This document shows positions 11,770 through 23,520 of a stretch of DNA of 64,000 bases, in pieces; within the stretch, counting starts at the first letter, position 1, and every line of letters starts with the position of its first letter. The stretch covers positions 35,001 to 99,000 of the forward strand of contig JBBHKE010002855.1 in assembly GCA_037447655.1 (NCBI GenBank), in the 5' to 3' direction. Origin of the DNA: Zygnema cylindricum (Eukaryota; Streptophyta; Zygnematophyceae; Zygnematales; Zygnemataceae). Position numbers and translations under genes: made by a program. The notes beneath the pieces are model-generated. The model was not told the origin of the DNA and ran no database searches. It saw nothing but the letters and a program-made list of their open reading frames with translations.

Positions 11770-12296
11770 ATAATTCCGTACAACAAAAAATATACAAAAA
11801 TTACGAAAAGTATAAATTTGACGAACACTATTTAAAAATCGTAAAAAAAATCTAAATCTTTACGAATTGAACAACTATGGTTCACATCTATTCTACTTCA
11901 CATAGTGTATAATGAATGACAATGTAGTATGATGGAATCATCAATTTTCTAATTGAAGTTAATTTATGTATGATATGCATTTCATCAATCAATAAGTCGA
12001 ATATCCCTGATTTAGTTGCAAAACACAATAAAATGACGTGATAGTTTTTCGGCAAATAAGTGTTATATCGAAAAGAATTACGACAAAAAAATACAAAACA
12101 CGCAAGAGTACGGTACACTAACACCGAGGAAGAATCAATATTATGTCGTTCCCTTGCCGCCAATATAGTACACAACACGAAATTAAAAACAAAACATATC
12201 CTCCTCTATTTCAAATGACAAAAATCGTTGCGACACATTCCTTGAAAATTATAAATACGTTAATTATGTAGACCTAACTGTGGCCTTCTCTGACAC
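11770..12296. other. No gene seen
   Basis: A/T-rich. Blocks near 11990-12120 (CAATAAGTCGAATATCCCTG, GTCGTTCCCTTGCC) resemble 45800-46010, so this is probably another decayed dispersed repeat. Confidence 0.45.
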
Positions 12297-12304
12297 GTAT
12301 TTTG

Positions 12305-12722
12305 TAGTGTTATGTATCAGGTCAAAACTTATTGCAATAAAATCGCTAGCGATAGTTATCGGTTATGGAACAGTAAGGGGTTTTGGTATATCGCTCCGGA
12401 ACCAAAAAAATATTTATCATCGATAACTTTAAGAAATATAGTATACTATATCATAGTACTTTACACCATATTGTATTATATTATATACACTATACAATGT
12501 TATGTGCCACGTATGACAATCGGTTTTGTACTTCCGTACAAAAAAGTACAAGTGTACGATCTAACCCATACAACAATAGCTGATAATTATAGGGCATGAT
12601 AATTATCGGTAATTATCGCGATAATTTCGTTAATGATATATCTGACCAATACGTCGGTTATCAGTAGGTCCAAAAAATGTACATATTAGTTATTAGCAAT
12701 TGGTTATTAGTACACAACACTA
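12305..12722. mobile_element. Short hAT-type MITE
   Basis: About 418 bp. Starts TAGTGTTATGTATCAGG and ends TTAGTACACAACACTA. Flanks are GTATTTTG (left) and CTATTTTG (right), a 7-of-8 match to an 8-bp target duplication. Interior near both ends carries TAGTTATCGGTTAT-type blocks shared with 7286-9241. No coding capacity. Confidence 0.8.
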
Positions 12723-14149
12723 CTATTTTGAGGATATTTTGATTTTCTTGGGCAAATCCAATATTCCCAAATATTTAATCATTTCTAACGGTAAAGTGGG
12801 ATGCGCTAAGGTGTTTCTCCACAGTTTCAAGTATCATTGTGCTATGCCAATTCGAGTGAGAGAATTATGACGATCAAAGATGAATATGACGATCATCGAC
12901 TCCCTTGAATCAGTGATAACAAAAAAAAGAGGCAAAAGTTTCGGTCGTAAGGTCATTTTCCCATGAAATTATAACTTCGCGAACGTAATTTGTATTGTAG
13001 CAAAGATTCTAGGTACACAATTTCCAAGTTTCCCAATGCGGAAAAAACAAAATCTTTACTATGTTTTTGACGATTTTATACGTCGAGAATGCTTGTGATT
13101 GTTGTCAACGCTAACTGTTTTTGTTGTAACGCTGTATTTTTTGTAATCGCTTGTGATATCACATATCTTTGCATGACATTGTAGACGTTTAACATTCTAG
13201 CATTGTGTTGTCCATTGTTAAAGAAATGCCATTTCCTTTACCTCTCCAATTTGGTTGCCTCTTCGGCAATTTCCATGCATATTGAATACCTTGTCTTCTT
13301 CTTTCCCCAATAACTTCAAACAAGAAACAAACTTTGGGAAACTCGACCATTTTGGGTTTTTCAAAAAACATCACTCTGATTGTTTTCTTTTGCTCCTTGT
13401 GGACAATGTAGAGCCACTTTGTGAAAGAATGTGAAATTGTGAAATTTGAAGGAGTGAATGAGAGGCAAAGTGAGAGAGGTGATTTGTGCATATTAGCCTG
13501 GCGCCCTAACTGATTTCTCATCTTTGTCGTGAAATGGCGTCAAATCTTAAGATCCCAACAATTTTTTTTTTGTAATAGACGCAAACCGACAATGTAAAAC
13601 AAATTCTATTATTTTCCTCGTCATACTTGACGCAAATGAAAAAAACATAACAAACTTTGTGCATTCGTTGTTGTTTGGAATCGTGTGAAAATTTTCAAAC
13701 CTTTCACACGTGCGAAGTTGCTTTTCTATTTGTGCAGCGGCGATACTTAAATGTAAAACATATCTAAGATGTGTTTTAAAGTTAAGTTTGAAGTTAACGT
13801 TTCTTAACGTGGCCGTGGGTCAAGAAAATAAAACAACAACATGTTGTACATTTTAAGTTTGACAATGCCGAAAAATATACTTTCTTTTTTTCACTTATAT
13901 CCTATGGTTTTAAGCTAAGCAGTTAGCCGCTAAATTTTTGACGAAAATGACAAAAAAAAACACTTATTTTGGCACATGGGGATACGACCTTATTTTTGAA
14001 ATGGTAAAAAAATATAACACCAAATTTTCAAGTGTAGTGACGGGCGTTTGAATTACACTCTCGGTGGCTTGCAAGGGCCACAACTAGTTGGAAAAGTACA
14101 AATCAAATTAAAACGATCACGGATACGAGGGCGGACTGAAACTACCCCC
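12723..14149. other. Intergenic; one unexplained minus-strand frame
   Basis: A 110-codon minus-strand frame (13521-13189) is less biased than the surrounding shadow frames. It lies just downstream, on the same strand, of the hAT transposase pseudogene, so it might be a decayed part of that element. I recognise no motif in it. Near 13972-13995 there is an inverted end (CACATGGGGATACGACCTT) of the CCCCATGT family. Confidence 0.35.
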
Positions 14150-14960
14150 TTAGCTTAGCGACGTATGCCTCATTACGGGTAAAAAATTAGGGGTGACAAC
14201 TAAAATGTTAAGGAGAGGCGTTTGATCAAAATTTGTCCAACCGTTTGATGTGATAGAGGCACCGATAACTTTCATTGTCTCCATGTAACTTGCCAAATTG
14301 TTAATGATCGTCCCTTTGGTCTCAGCCAAGAGACGCGTTCTCATGGTGTTGCGGTGCGGTAATTAATTAGACTCCCCTATCTGACTAATATGATTTACTG
14401 TTGCCTTCAAATAGGGGTCATTCAATCGAGTGAACGACAAGCGATTGGCAAAGAAAGCCTTGGCCCATGCTACATCTACCTCCTTTTGATTAGGACTATT
14501 GAAACAAACTTTTATTTTCGTCTACACTCCTTGTACCTTATTGGTTTGGTTGGTCCCAGCAATAATTCCGATGATTCTATCTAGAGCGGATATAACCCGC
14601 TTTCGAAAACCATGAGAAGCCTTATCGGTTTCTACTGCATGTAACTCTGCCTTCACCTCATCTGGACATAAATATGTAAGGCCTAATACCTCCTCTCGTC
14701 ATATTTCTAAAAAGGTGGTTTCTAATCCTGGCGGTGTGTGACAAAGTTACAATAGACACAATTACAGAGTTTGTTGTCCCCAAGTAGCCCACACTTTGGA
14801 GCCTGAACATGCTCCATTTTGGACCTCGAGGCCTAGGCATGGTTACTCGTTGCGAGGTCGTTGATGGCTGTAAGTACGGCTTCAATGGCGGTTTCGTTGT
14901 AAGGAAGAACCGTCCAAATCTCATTCGAAACTTCACGCTCTGAAATGATGCAATGTCACT
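14150..14960 (-). pseudogene. hAT-like transposase pseudogene (BED finger + DUF659-like)
   Basis: Minus-strand reading from about 14950 gives a BED-type finger broken by a frameshift. The CVYC pair (about 14740) is in one frame, and the following RIRNHL histidine segment is in the next. Downstream, 14344-14150 encodes a DUF659-like stretch with the hallmark ITSNGWTNF (family form: DGW) followed by LLNILVVTP and F. Several stops and frame changes separate the blocks, and no catalytic C-terminal or dimerisation domain is visible. It could once have mobilised the hAT-type elements in this window (inference), but its own ends were not found. Confidence 0.65.
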
Positions 14961-14999
14961 TTTGTGTGGAATTTTCCTTACATTTTATCCTTACATGAA

Positions 15000-15650
15000 A
15001 GTATGATTCAGTAATTTTACTAAAGGTTCAAATCATAGAAAAAATAACAAATTTTAGTTAAGAAGTCAAAAATAAGTACTAGTGAGACACTTATGGTTCT
15101 GGTGTTGGATCGACGTGGCTGAAAATAACCTACCAAAAATGTTTATCACAAACATCTCGATAACCATCGTGATAGTATTGTGACATCAGAGTTGTGTCAC
15201 GTTTTACGAGATATCATTTAACATGGCGGCCATTTGGCCGCCATTATCGAATTTCGAGCTGGTCCGCGATACGCGACGCTACGGTTTCATAGACGCACTC
15301 AACCGAACTTTTGATGGATGGAAGTCATGGAACAAAAGTCGGAGGGACGTGACCATTTTACATGTTCTCGTTGCAGTTCACGCAACCAAGGTAACATGCG
15401 ACGTGGCAGTTTTGCACCATTTAGGATAACGCTGTAAGTACACAGCGATAAGTCACGTCACATTCATTAACTGCCGTCCACCGGCGACCTCTTGAAAAAG
15501 TAAAAATTCTGCCGACAAAAGGCGACGTGGACCATTTGTAGGCACGACCGTACAAACGTGCGCACTTAAGTATTCCGCCAATGAGTGCAACTGGAAATCC
15601 TCTGGCAAGTGGCAATTTTCAGCAGAATCTAAAATATTGGGAGCGCGTTT
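15000..15650. other. No gene seen
   Basis: Mixed-composition sequence with no supported exon. The 68-codon frame at 15223-15429 has no recognisable domain. Confidence 0.35.
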
Positions 15651-15658
15651 GTATTGGG

Positions 15659-15717
15659 ACACGTGGCGCAGCAATCCAAGGGCGCGCTTTTTTGTCCCGG
15701 ATTCAAACTTTATAAAC
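15659..15717 (+). promoter_or_regulatory. Candidate promoter of the PAN-domain gene
   Basis: A G-box/ABRE-like GACACGTGGCG (about 15658-15668) lies some 45 bp upstream of a TATA box, CTTTATAAAC (about 15708-15717). The start ATG is at 15826, leaving a pyrimidine-rich 5' leader of about 80 nt. Spacing is typical for a plant-type core promoter. Caution: ACACGTGG also occurs inside repeats in this window. Confidence 0.5.
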
Positions 15718-15825
15718 TAAAAAGCAACGGTTCTACTCCGTCATCTGCCATCCCAAATCTTAAATCTCCTCTTTCCTTAAGTCTCCATTCTCGATCACTT
15801 TCACCTCTAGTCTTTCCTTGCAGCC

Positions 15826-17907
15826 ATGGCATCCATGGCGTCTGCCTGCTCTCCCGTCATTGTTCTGATTTTCGCCATACTGGCTCCTGCCACGCGGCAG
15901 GATCTCGCCAGCTGTTGGCTGGCAAATTTCTCGCGGCGTCGGTCGATGTGAATCCCGATGCGGCTCCCGCGTCGACTTTCACCACAGATCAAAGTATGGG
16001 AAGAACACTTTGACTTTTTTTTTTTTTACTACGAGGATGAGGAATTATGAGGATTTCTGACATTTCTCGCTAAATTGACCATGGAAAGTTGATAAAATAG
16101 GTATCATTAAGATGTGCCTCAAAATTGGAGTTAAAAGTGTAATAAAATGTCATCAGCGTTCAGAATAAATCGTTCAAAATGAAACAGAAGAGTTTGCAAA
16201 TTTCGAAATTTATAAATAATCCAGCCTCTATTTATATGTCTTGCATTACTTTGCTACCATGAAAAATGTTTGTAACGTTCTTTTTGTCACGTGTAAATGA
16301 CAATCTCAACGAAGGAGTAGCCGTTTATGCACAATTAAAGCTATTACTTCAATATGAATTTTTCGATGCATTTTTATCATGTCGGCGGTGTATTTTACAG
16401 GCAGGTACAAAAAAGTACAAAATTGACATTCATTTTAGGAATTAAAGCTTCTGATCAATCCTCCGTGGGAAAAAGTTTACTACCGTACTCCAACAGTTTA
16501 TCTTCAAACATTGAAACTCAAATACCTTCGATTACGTGCTTATGCACTTCACCTGTTTTACTGTTTCCTGTCCAAATTTGTATTTCTCAAATAAGAAAGC
16601 TTTGCGCATTGTTCTTTAGTGTCGCCATTCTCGGAGTTACTTGCATTTATCAATGTCCAGAGATGTATTCTGTACTTATCCCTAAAAAACTCCCATCTTG
16701 TGGTGCACACTCTTGATCGAGACTTTAGAGGATAAAAAAATACTCAAATGTTAATGTAACAATGTCAAATTTCCCCATGTTCACTGCTTTTCACTGTAGC
16801 AACTCTTATTTTTCCCCTCCAATCAGGGCATGGCGTTTGTCAGCATATCAACAACTGGTCATAGCTGACGTGGAATGGCTATTTCGACACTATTTCGTGC
16901 ACTCATACATTACAACTTTTGTAATGTGTTTTTAGAATATGTACAATACGACAAAGTCCTGCACGACAACAGTTCAAACTCTTTGTTTTATGTGTCTAAC
17001 GGTTTCGTTTTGTCCGCATCTGCAGCCGCCTGCGGTACGGAAGTCGCCGGATGGGAGAAGCACAGCAACACCTTCCCTGTCGGCCAATGGGAGGCGTTCT
17101 TTGCCGACAGCGCCGCCGCCTGCGCCGCCTCTTGCGCTGCAAATTCGTACCGCTGCGCCGCCGTCGTCTGGGAAGACGCCAAAGTGCTGCCGTACTCCGA
17201 CGACGCCAAGTGTCAGTTCGTCAGCGAGCTCCGCGGCTTCGTGCCAGGCATGCCAGCTGGCGTCGACCTCTACACGCCGTGCAACAGTGAGTTCTTTCGT
17301 GACGTCACTCACTTTGAATTTTTAATACTCTTCTTATGCAGCTTGAGTTGTGAGAGAGATGCCCGATTCCTTACGCCAAAACCCTTAAAAACCCTATAAC
17401 CCTTAAAACCCTAAAAACCCTAAAAAATCATAAAAACCCTAAAAAAACCCTAAAAAACCCTAAAAGTCTTCTCTTTTTTCTCAAAGTGATTCTGAAAGAT
17501 GGTTTGTCTCATAGTTCATTCCGTAGGAATTTTCATTGAAGCGGAAATTGCGGAGAGAGAGAGTCATATGCATCCAGTGTTAGTATTTTTCGCACGTGTT
17601 TTCAGTTCCTAAATGAACGGTGGAGATTTCGTTTGGTATTGCAGCCGGCTGCGGCGCCGTGGTGGCGGGATACGAACTCCACAAGAGCACTCTCCCGGTG
17701 GGCGTATGGGAGGCGTTTTTTGCGGCGGACGCGGCGGGATGCGCGGAATCCTGTACGGCCAATTCTGACCGTTGCATCGCGTCCATCTGGGAGGACGCCC
17801 AAGTGCTGCCCCTCTCAGACGACGCCAAGTGTCAGTTCGTCAGCAAGCTCACAGGGTACACTCCGGATGTTTCGGAAGGAGTGGATCTCTACGTCAGGTG
17901 CTCGTAA
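15826..17907 (+). CDS. Secreted protein with two PAN/Apple-like modules
   Basis: Three exons. Exon 1 (15826-15993) starts with a good signal peptide (MASMASACSP, then a VIVLIFAILA core). Exon 2 (17026-17286) and exon 3 (17645-17907, TAA stop) each encode an 85-residue module. Both modules share GxxVxGxExHxxTxPVG, WEAFFA, a CAxSC pair, WEDAxVLPxSDDAKCQFVS and a final cysteine. The disulphide spacing resembles small PAN/Apple domains, which bind proteins or sugars; this assignment is by pattern only. Both introns are phase 1, so the two exons look like a module duplication. Oddity: the signal-peptide ATG frame and the frame that reaches the exon-1 donor (…TTDQ, then GTATGG) differ, so exon 1 carries a frameshift or an unrecognised 56-nt intron (CCC|GTCATT … CGCCAG). 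Confidence 0.7.
15994..17025 (+). other. Intron 1 of the PAN-domain gene
   Basis: About 1.03 kb, donor GTATGG and acceptor TCTGCAG. The 16354-16716 frame inside has no recognisable domain. No transposon ends seen. Confidence 0.55.
17376..17466 (+). repeat. Interstitial CCCTAAA telomere-like repeats
   Basis: About nine imperfect CCCTAAA / CCCTTAAAA units with variable A spacers, inside intron 2 of the PAN-domain gene. CCCTAAA is the Arabidopsis-type telomere unit. Weaker clusters occur near 21150-21185 and 30415-30445. Fits a plant-lineage genome. Confidence 0.8.
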
Positions 17908-18760
17908 GCCGGCCGACAAAATGGTTTGTGACGTCATATGCTACACACTGTTCACTATTTCAACAGCTGGTTATTAGTGTTACACTACGCAGTACGGTAC
18001 TGTAGTTTCCGTACCTGTATCAACGCATAGATAGTACTTCCACTGTAAATTCTGAGCGTTAAATTAGCATTTAGGGTTTACTTTTAGAGGAAGTGAGACC
18101 AGCGGGAGAGTGTCACTGTTTGTATATTTTATTATATCCGCTGTTGGGGTTCTTGCCGAGACCGAGGCCGCTGTGTTTAACATATCGTACGGTCGCTCCG
18201 ACGAAAAGATAATTTTGAATTTAGTGTGCAGCTCACACGTGTGGCAGTGTTCTGAAAGTTTCAGGAGTTTGTAGGATTTTTTTTGTACTTTTTGATGTAG
18301 TAAATCAAACTAAAATTCAATTTCAAAATCATTGTCTACGAATATATGCGATTCATGAAAGGAATTAATGATAAGTAATCTTTGAGTTTTTTCCATCTGA
18401 TGTGAGAATCTCAATCACTTGCTATGGTACGACATATGACAAATACCTTTATTACTGATGTTTGCTTTCCGTATTTTAGTTATGACTGACTGGTTTTCGC
18501 TCCGATGGCCCATCTTGTTCGAGTCCCTTGCTGTCTGTTACGATCGTAGATGTCCAATTCGCCTAATACGAACGAAACGAACGTACGAATTGGACATCTA
18601 TGGTTACGATTCAATGTGGAGAATTGAGCGACGCACGATATTTTGGTTCAAGTCGACGATTCAATATGAATTTTATACATTTGGCGTTTCGTGCGCGGAC
18701 GTCGCACGAAAGCAATTGTTTGTAGTTTCGTGCGCGTACGGAGCACGAAAGTATTTTTTG
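17908..18760. other. 3' flank of the PAN gene; hairpins, no gene
   Basis: No exon seen. Contains a strong palindrome at 18551-18604 (AGATGTCCAATTCG … CGAATTGGACATCT, with CGTTCG-rich loop). Two short hairpins of the form TTTCGTGCGCG … GCACGAAAG lie at about 18687-18711 and 18725-18750. Confidence 0.5.
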
Positions 18761-19261
18761 TAGTGTTGTGTATCGGTAAAAAACTTATCGCGATAACACC
18801 GATACCGATAGTTATCGGTTATCGAACGGTCAGCGGTCCCGATATATTTGTACTTTCTGTATTTTCTGTCCGGAGTGCTTTCTGTCCGGTAAACTGAACG
18901 GTAAATTTACGAGAAATGTACGGTTGTTTACGGGAAATGTACGGAATTTGACGAAAAAATACGTTGCACTTTGTAGTACTTTTTGGGCGGTTAACTGAAC
19001 ATAAATTTTACGGGAACGTACGGAATTTTACTGATAAACTGATTATCATGGAACGGTAAAAAGACGGCGGACACAAAGTACAACGGATGCAAAATAACAT
19101 TATGCGCGCCGCCGGAATCGAACGGACGACATTCAATGAGAAAATACGAGCGGACGGTCAGCGTGAGCGCCGGCATCTCGGAATGGCTTTTTTGGCGGCT
19201 TTTGCCAAAAAAGCCGACGGATTGACACGTGGCAGGTTTCCAGTGGATCCCAAAAAATAAA
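18761..19261. mobile_element. hAT-type element, left part, cut by assembly gap
   Basis: Starts TAGTGTTGTGTATCGG and continues with AACTTATCGCGATAAC, as in 7286-9241. The 18990-19261 part matches about 7550-7850 of that element (for example CGCCGGAATCGAACGGACGA, TGACACGTGGCAGGT). The right end would fall in or beyond the N gap. Confidence 0.8.
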
Positions 19262-19271
19262 NNNNNNNNNN
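19262..19271. other. Assembly gap (10 N)
   Basis: Ten N bases. True gap size is unknown. The sequence right of the gap does not continue the hAT element on the left, so material is missing. Confidence 1.
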
Positions 19272-19556
19272 GTCAACAAAAAGTTTCAATAAAAAGGGAG
19301 ACTAAGATAATGAACGTTTCTTTAATTATTTAATGATATTTTAAATTCAATTTTATGTATTTTCAACTTTGCAAGTAATAGAATCAGAGGGAAAAATAAC
19401 TTTGAAAAACAACTGGCTTTTATCCTGTGTTGTATGAGGGAGAGGGAGAAGGAGAGCGGGAGTGGGAGGGAGAGGGAAAGAGGGAGAGAGGGAGAGCTCA
19501 TTGATTGTTATGTTGAGAAATTTTTCTCGGGTTTTTCCTTTTTTTACTGTTTAAAG

Positions 19557-22500
19557 GTAGCTTTTGTCGACGGAATCGACGACTTTTCTTGGACTGAACT
19601 GCAAAATCACAACCGAGAAGTCTCCGAATATCTCAGGTGAGCAAGTTGTTTCTTATTATTATAATTATTGTTGTTATTTAAAAACAAAAATATCAATGAT
19701 ATTGTTTTTTTAATGTTGTGATAGTGACTGTTTTTGTTGTTGTTGTTGTTGTTCCGGTTATTGTTATTGTTTTTGTTATTATTATTGTTATTGCTATTTT
19801 TTATTTTTATTGTTTTTGTTTGTGTTCGTGTTGTTGTCATTATAGTTGTTATTGTTGTTGTTGTTATTGTTATTGTTATCATTTGTTTGTTTTTTTCTTC
19901 ACGTCTCCGACTTTCTTCGAATTTGTTATCCGAACAAAATTGTGTTATGAGATTTGCGAGAAGTTAGGAATAATTGAGAAAACTTGAGAATTGAGAAAAG
20001 TCAACAAATAAATGCGTATCGCTGAGGTAGAAGAAGAGGGGGAGTGAGACGGGGAGAGAGAGGGCGAGAGAGGGAGAGAGAGAGAGATGGGGAGAGAGGG
20101 AGAGAGGGAGAGAGAGGGAGAGGTTTTTACATTCATCTGACTACCTGAACATATTGAATTTTGACACACTTTTTGGCAGAATGATGAAAGACAACCCCGT
20201 CAAAGCTTTGACTGAAGATATTTCTAAATCCGGATTCAACAAATCTTTCAAACCTCGAGCCAAAAGTAATCAAATCATGGTTTGTATGTTTGATGAGGAA
20301 AAAAAATTATCCGACGAGTTTTCTCTTGGAGAATGTGTTTCTGAGAAGAATGTGGAAGGTAATGAAACTAAACATTAGTCTCTTTTTCTTCAAACTTTTT
20401 TCTTCATCAATTTGTTTATTTGTTGTTTGTTAAGTGTTTCCGTGTATTAATATTGTGGCCATTTAGTTTCTAATAAGATTCAGTTTGTTCTTGAGAAATT
20501 GTTTGAGGAATATATGCGGCTTTTTTTTTTTTTAGTAATCACAAAATTGAGCAAATAAAATGATATGAAATTGTTATAAATTTGATTTGAATTTGATATG
20601 AGAAAGGCTTGAAATTGAAATGAAATTGATGTAAAACTAATTTGAATTTGATATTGAAAAGATATTTTGCATCAATTTTACATCCATTTCACCTCAATTT
20701 CAAAACATTTTATTACCAATTTCACGTCAACTTCAAAAAAATTCAACACCACTTTCATATCGATTTTTTTACCGATTTCATATCAATCTCATTTCAATTT
20801 ATTTTAATTTCACATCGATTTCCTACCAATATCACATCCATTTCATATTAATTTCCTCAAATTTCATATCAATTTCACACTGATTTCACATAAATTTCAT
20901 GTCAATCTTATTCAATTTCATTTCAATTTTATATGAATTTCATATCAATTTCATGTCATTTTTTTATCAAATTCATATCAAACTCGCAAATGTCGTCGAT
21001 TTCACATTATGTGAAACGGATGTGAGATTGATATTAAATTGATAAATTGACATGAAATTGAGGTGAAACTAATCTGAAATTGAAATGAATTGATATGACT
21101 TTGTATGAATTTGAAGGACATCAAACTGGTCTGAAACTGACTCGAAAACCCCTTAAAAACCCCGAAAAAACCCCAAAAACCCTAGGAAAAATGTTGCCAT
21201 GTCAATAAAATGTTGTTTGAGTTTTGATCGACCCATTTAGAATGTAGGCAAAAAAAATCATACCGGTGTTTTTTAATTGTTTTGTTTTTTTTTTCCGTGC
21301 TTCTTTTCTTCTTTTCTTCTTTTTTATTTATTATTATTGTTTTTTTTCCTGTTGTTTTTTTTGGGTGGGGGGGGAGGAGGACAACAGGAGGAGGAATTAA
21401 GGAAGAAGAGGAGAGGGAGGAAGGAGACTTCAGGGAGGGAGAGAGGAGGGAGAGGGAGGGAGACCCAAAAGTCAAAAAAGAAAAGTTTCTTTTGAAATGT
21501 GGAAAAAAAGGAGATAGAGAGAATGTCATTTTGAAGGATGATGTGGACGTAACACACGAGAGGGAGAAGGAGAGGGAGGAGAGAGGAGGGAGAGAGGAGA
21601 GGGAGGAAAGGGAGGTGGAGAAAGAGGAGAGGGAGGAGAGAGAGGAGCGGGAGGAGAGGGAAGAAGAGGAGAAGGTGAGGGAGGAGGAGAGGAAGGAGAG
21701 GGAGGAGACAACAGTTATGGATTTTGAGGAGAGAGAGAACAAATTGGTATTATCGACTACTACAAAACCTTTAATTCCTGAAATCTATTCCGGCAAAACT
21801 TTGGGAGGAGGAGAGGGAGAAGGAGAGAGAGAGGGAGGAGGAGAAGGAGAGGAGGGAGGAGGAGAGAAAGAGAGCGAAATCGGAGAGTTGGAGAAGGATT
21901 CAACGAGAGAGACGGAGAAAAAAACGGAGGGAATGGAGAAAATGGGAAACAATGGAGGAGAGAAAATGGGGAAAAATGATCATTCCCAAATGATGGAAAT
22001 TATTCCTTACGAAGTACCGGAAAATGTTGAAAAATTCAAAAAAAATCCAAAAGTTTCCGAAGATTTAACTTTTCCTCGATTTAATTCTGGTATAAGACTC
22101 GTTTTGATGGAAGAAGACCCCATGGATCAATTAAACGAACGAAACAAAAAAAATGAAAGAAACGAAGAAAAAGAAAGAAACAAAATGAAAGAATTAAAAG
22201 AGAAAAATGAAATAAAGGATATAGTATTAAAGGATTTGGGAGAGGAATTTCCGCATTTGGAGGATATCTCAAAGGAAAATTCGTTTAATGGGGTGAATAA
22301 TTCCGTAAACGAAAAAAACACTCATTTCGGTGAACCGGAAAATCAACTCGAAATTCAAGAAATGAACTATGAAGAAATCCCCTTTCCTTTGTTCTCTTCC
22401 TCTCCCTTAAACTCTCCCTCTCCCTTAAACTCTCCCTCTCCATTAAAATCTCTCTCTCAATTAAATTCCCCCTCTCCCTTAAACTCTCAGCAGTCGAAAG

Positions 22501-22919
22501 ACGAAAATGGAATCCTTTCGGTATCGCAAAATTCTTCGCAAAGAAGTTTGTTTTCTTCGCAAGAAAGAGAACATTCTTCGCAAAAGAAAGATATTTCTTC
22601 ACAAAAAAGAGAAATTTCTTCGGGAAAAAGAGGAGTTTCTTCGGGAAAAAGAGAACTTTCTTTGCAAAAAAGTGAAGCTTCTTTGACAAAAAGTGAATTT
22701 AGTGGTTTGGCCTCTCATTTCCTTCAACTTTGTGAAAGTGAGGGAGTCGAAAACGACATCGCCGATCGAATGTTGTTAAATGTTTTGTTTAAAAATCAAG
22801 TGGAAAATTTCAACTCCAAAGAAGAAGCTTTGGAAAGTGTTTTGAATGTTTCGATTCAAGCGATTAATGGGAGGAGAGAGAGAGGAAAGGAGAGTCAAAA
22901 GTTTATAGGCGAGAGGTAA
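19557..22919 (+). CDS. Unknown protein with Glu/Arg-rich coiled region (5' end missing)
   Basis: Three exons are supported by phase: 19557-19636 (VAFVDGIDDFSWTELQ…, donor GTGAGC, phase 2), 20180-20358 (MMKDNPVKALTEDIS…, donor GTAATG, phase 1) and 21388-22915 or 22919. The last is a single open exon of over 500 codons. It begins with a long Glu/Arg/Gly stretch, then charged sequence, then Ser/Leu/Pro repeats (LNSPSP) and SSxKR-type repeats. It ends in ordinary globular-looking sequence (FLQLCESEGVENDIADRML, LNVLFKNQVENF). No signal peptide or known domain, so probably nuclear or cytosolic (weak inference). The end is ambiguous: GAGAGGTAAGG is both a TAA stop and a good donor. Upstream exons would lie in or before the gap. 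Confidence 0.6.
19640..20125. repeat. (TTG/TTA)n and (GA)n arrays in an intron
   Basis: 19650-19885 is built of TTG and TTA triplets. 20027-20123 is a GAGAGGGA array. Both lie in the intron between the first two visible exons of the unknown gene. Confidence 0.85.
20540..21130. repeat. Degenerate short repeat that switches strand twice
   Basis: The word TGAAATTGATATGA (variants) fills about 20560-20660 on the plus strand. Its complement (ATTTCATATCAATTTCA) fills about 20670-20985, then the first orientation returns at about 21010-21130. The whole can fold as large imperfect hairpins. It lies in the intron before the long exon of the unknown gene. Confidence 0.8.
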
Positions 22920-23520
22920 GGGAATATCCAAGAATTGGAGGGAGCGAGGGAGAGAGGGAGAGAGGGGTAGAGGGAGTATGGGAGAGAGGGAGAGAGGAAG
23001 AGGTGAAGAGAGGGAGAGAGGGAGAGAGGGAAGAAGATTTGAGGCAGTTTTAGAAGTTTCAATTGAGGCTGTTAATGAAAGGAGTGTAAAAAGTGTAAAA
23101 AATGTGTATCCTTTTACCTTACGTGAAAGGTGAGGGGATATTCAAAAATTGAAGGGGGGTCACAGAAATGAGAGGGAGAGAGAGGGAGGGATGGAGAGAG
23201 GGAAAGAGGGAGAGAGGTCAAGGGGGAGAGGAGAGAGAGGAAGAGAGGGAGATAGGGAGAGGAGGGACATGAGGTGGAGACAGAGATTACTTTTATGACA
23301 TTGATGGTAATGGAGGTGGAGACAGAGATTACTTTTATGACAATGATGGTGATGGAAACAGAAAAGTGAGGGAGAGAGAGAGAGAGAGAGAGGAGAGATG
23401 AACAATACGATTTTACAATAATGATAGTGACGAGGAGAGAGAACGAGGGAGAGAGGGCGAGAGGGAGAGAAGGATAGGTGGAGCATTTGATGATTAATAT
23501 GGAGATGTAGATGTACAGAA
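22920..23520. repeat. GA-rich DNA containing a decayed copy of the exon end
   Basis: Mostly GAGAGGGA arrays. At about 23037-23140 sits a diverged copy of the last ~90 bp of the long exon with its donor (compare GTTTCGATTCAAGCGATTAA near 22845 with GTTTCAATTGAGGCTGTTAA near 23055; then CGAGAGGTAAGGGAATAT with TGAAAGGTGAGGGGATAT). 23275-23350 holds two copies of GGAGACAGAGATTACTTTTA. Confidence 0.75.

Noticed and set aside
21182-22689. Minus-strand Ser-rich frames opposite the long exon
   Set aside because: Antisense shadows of the Glu/Arg-rich plus-strand exon; no motifs or splice support.
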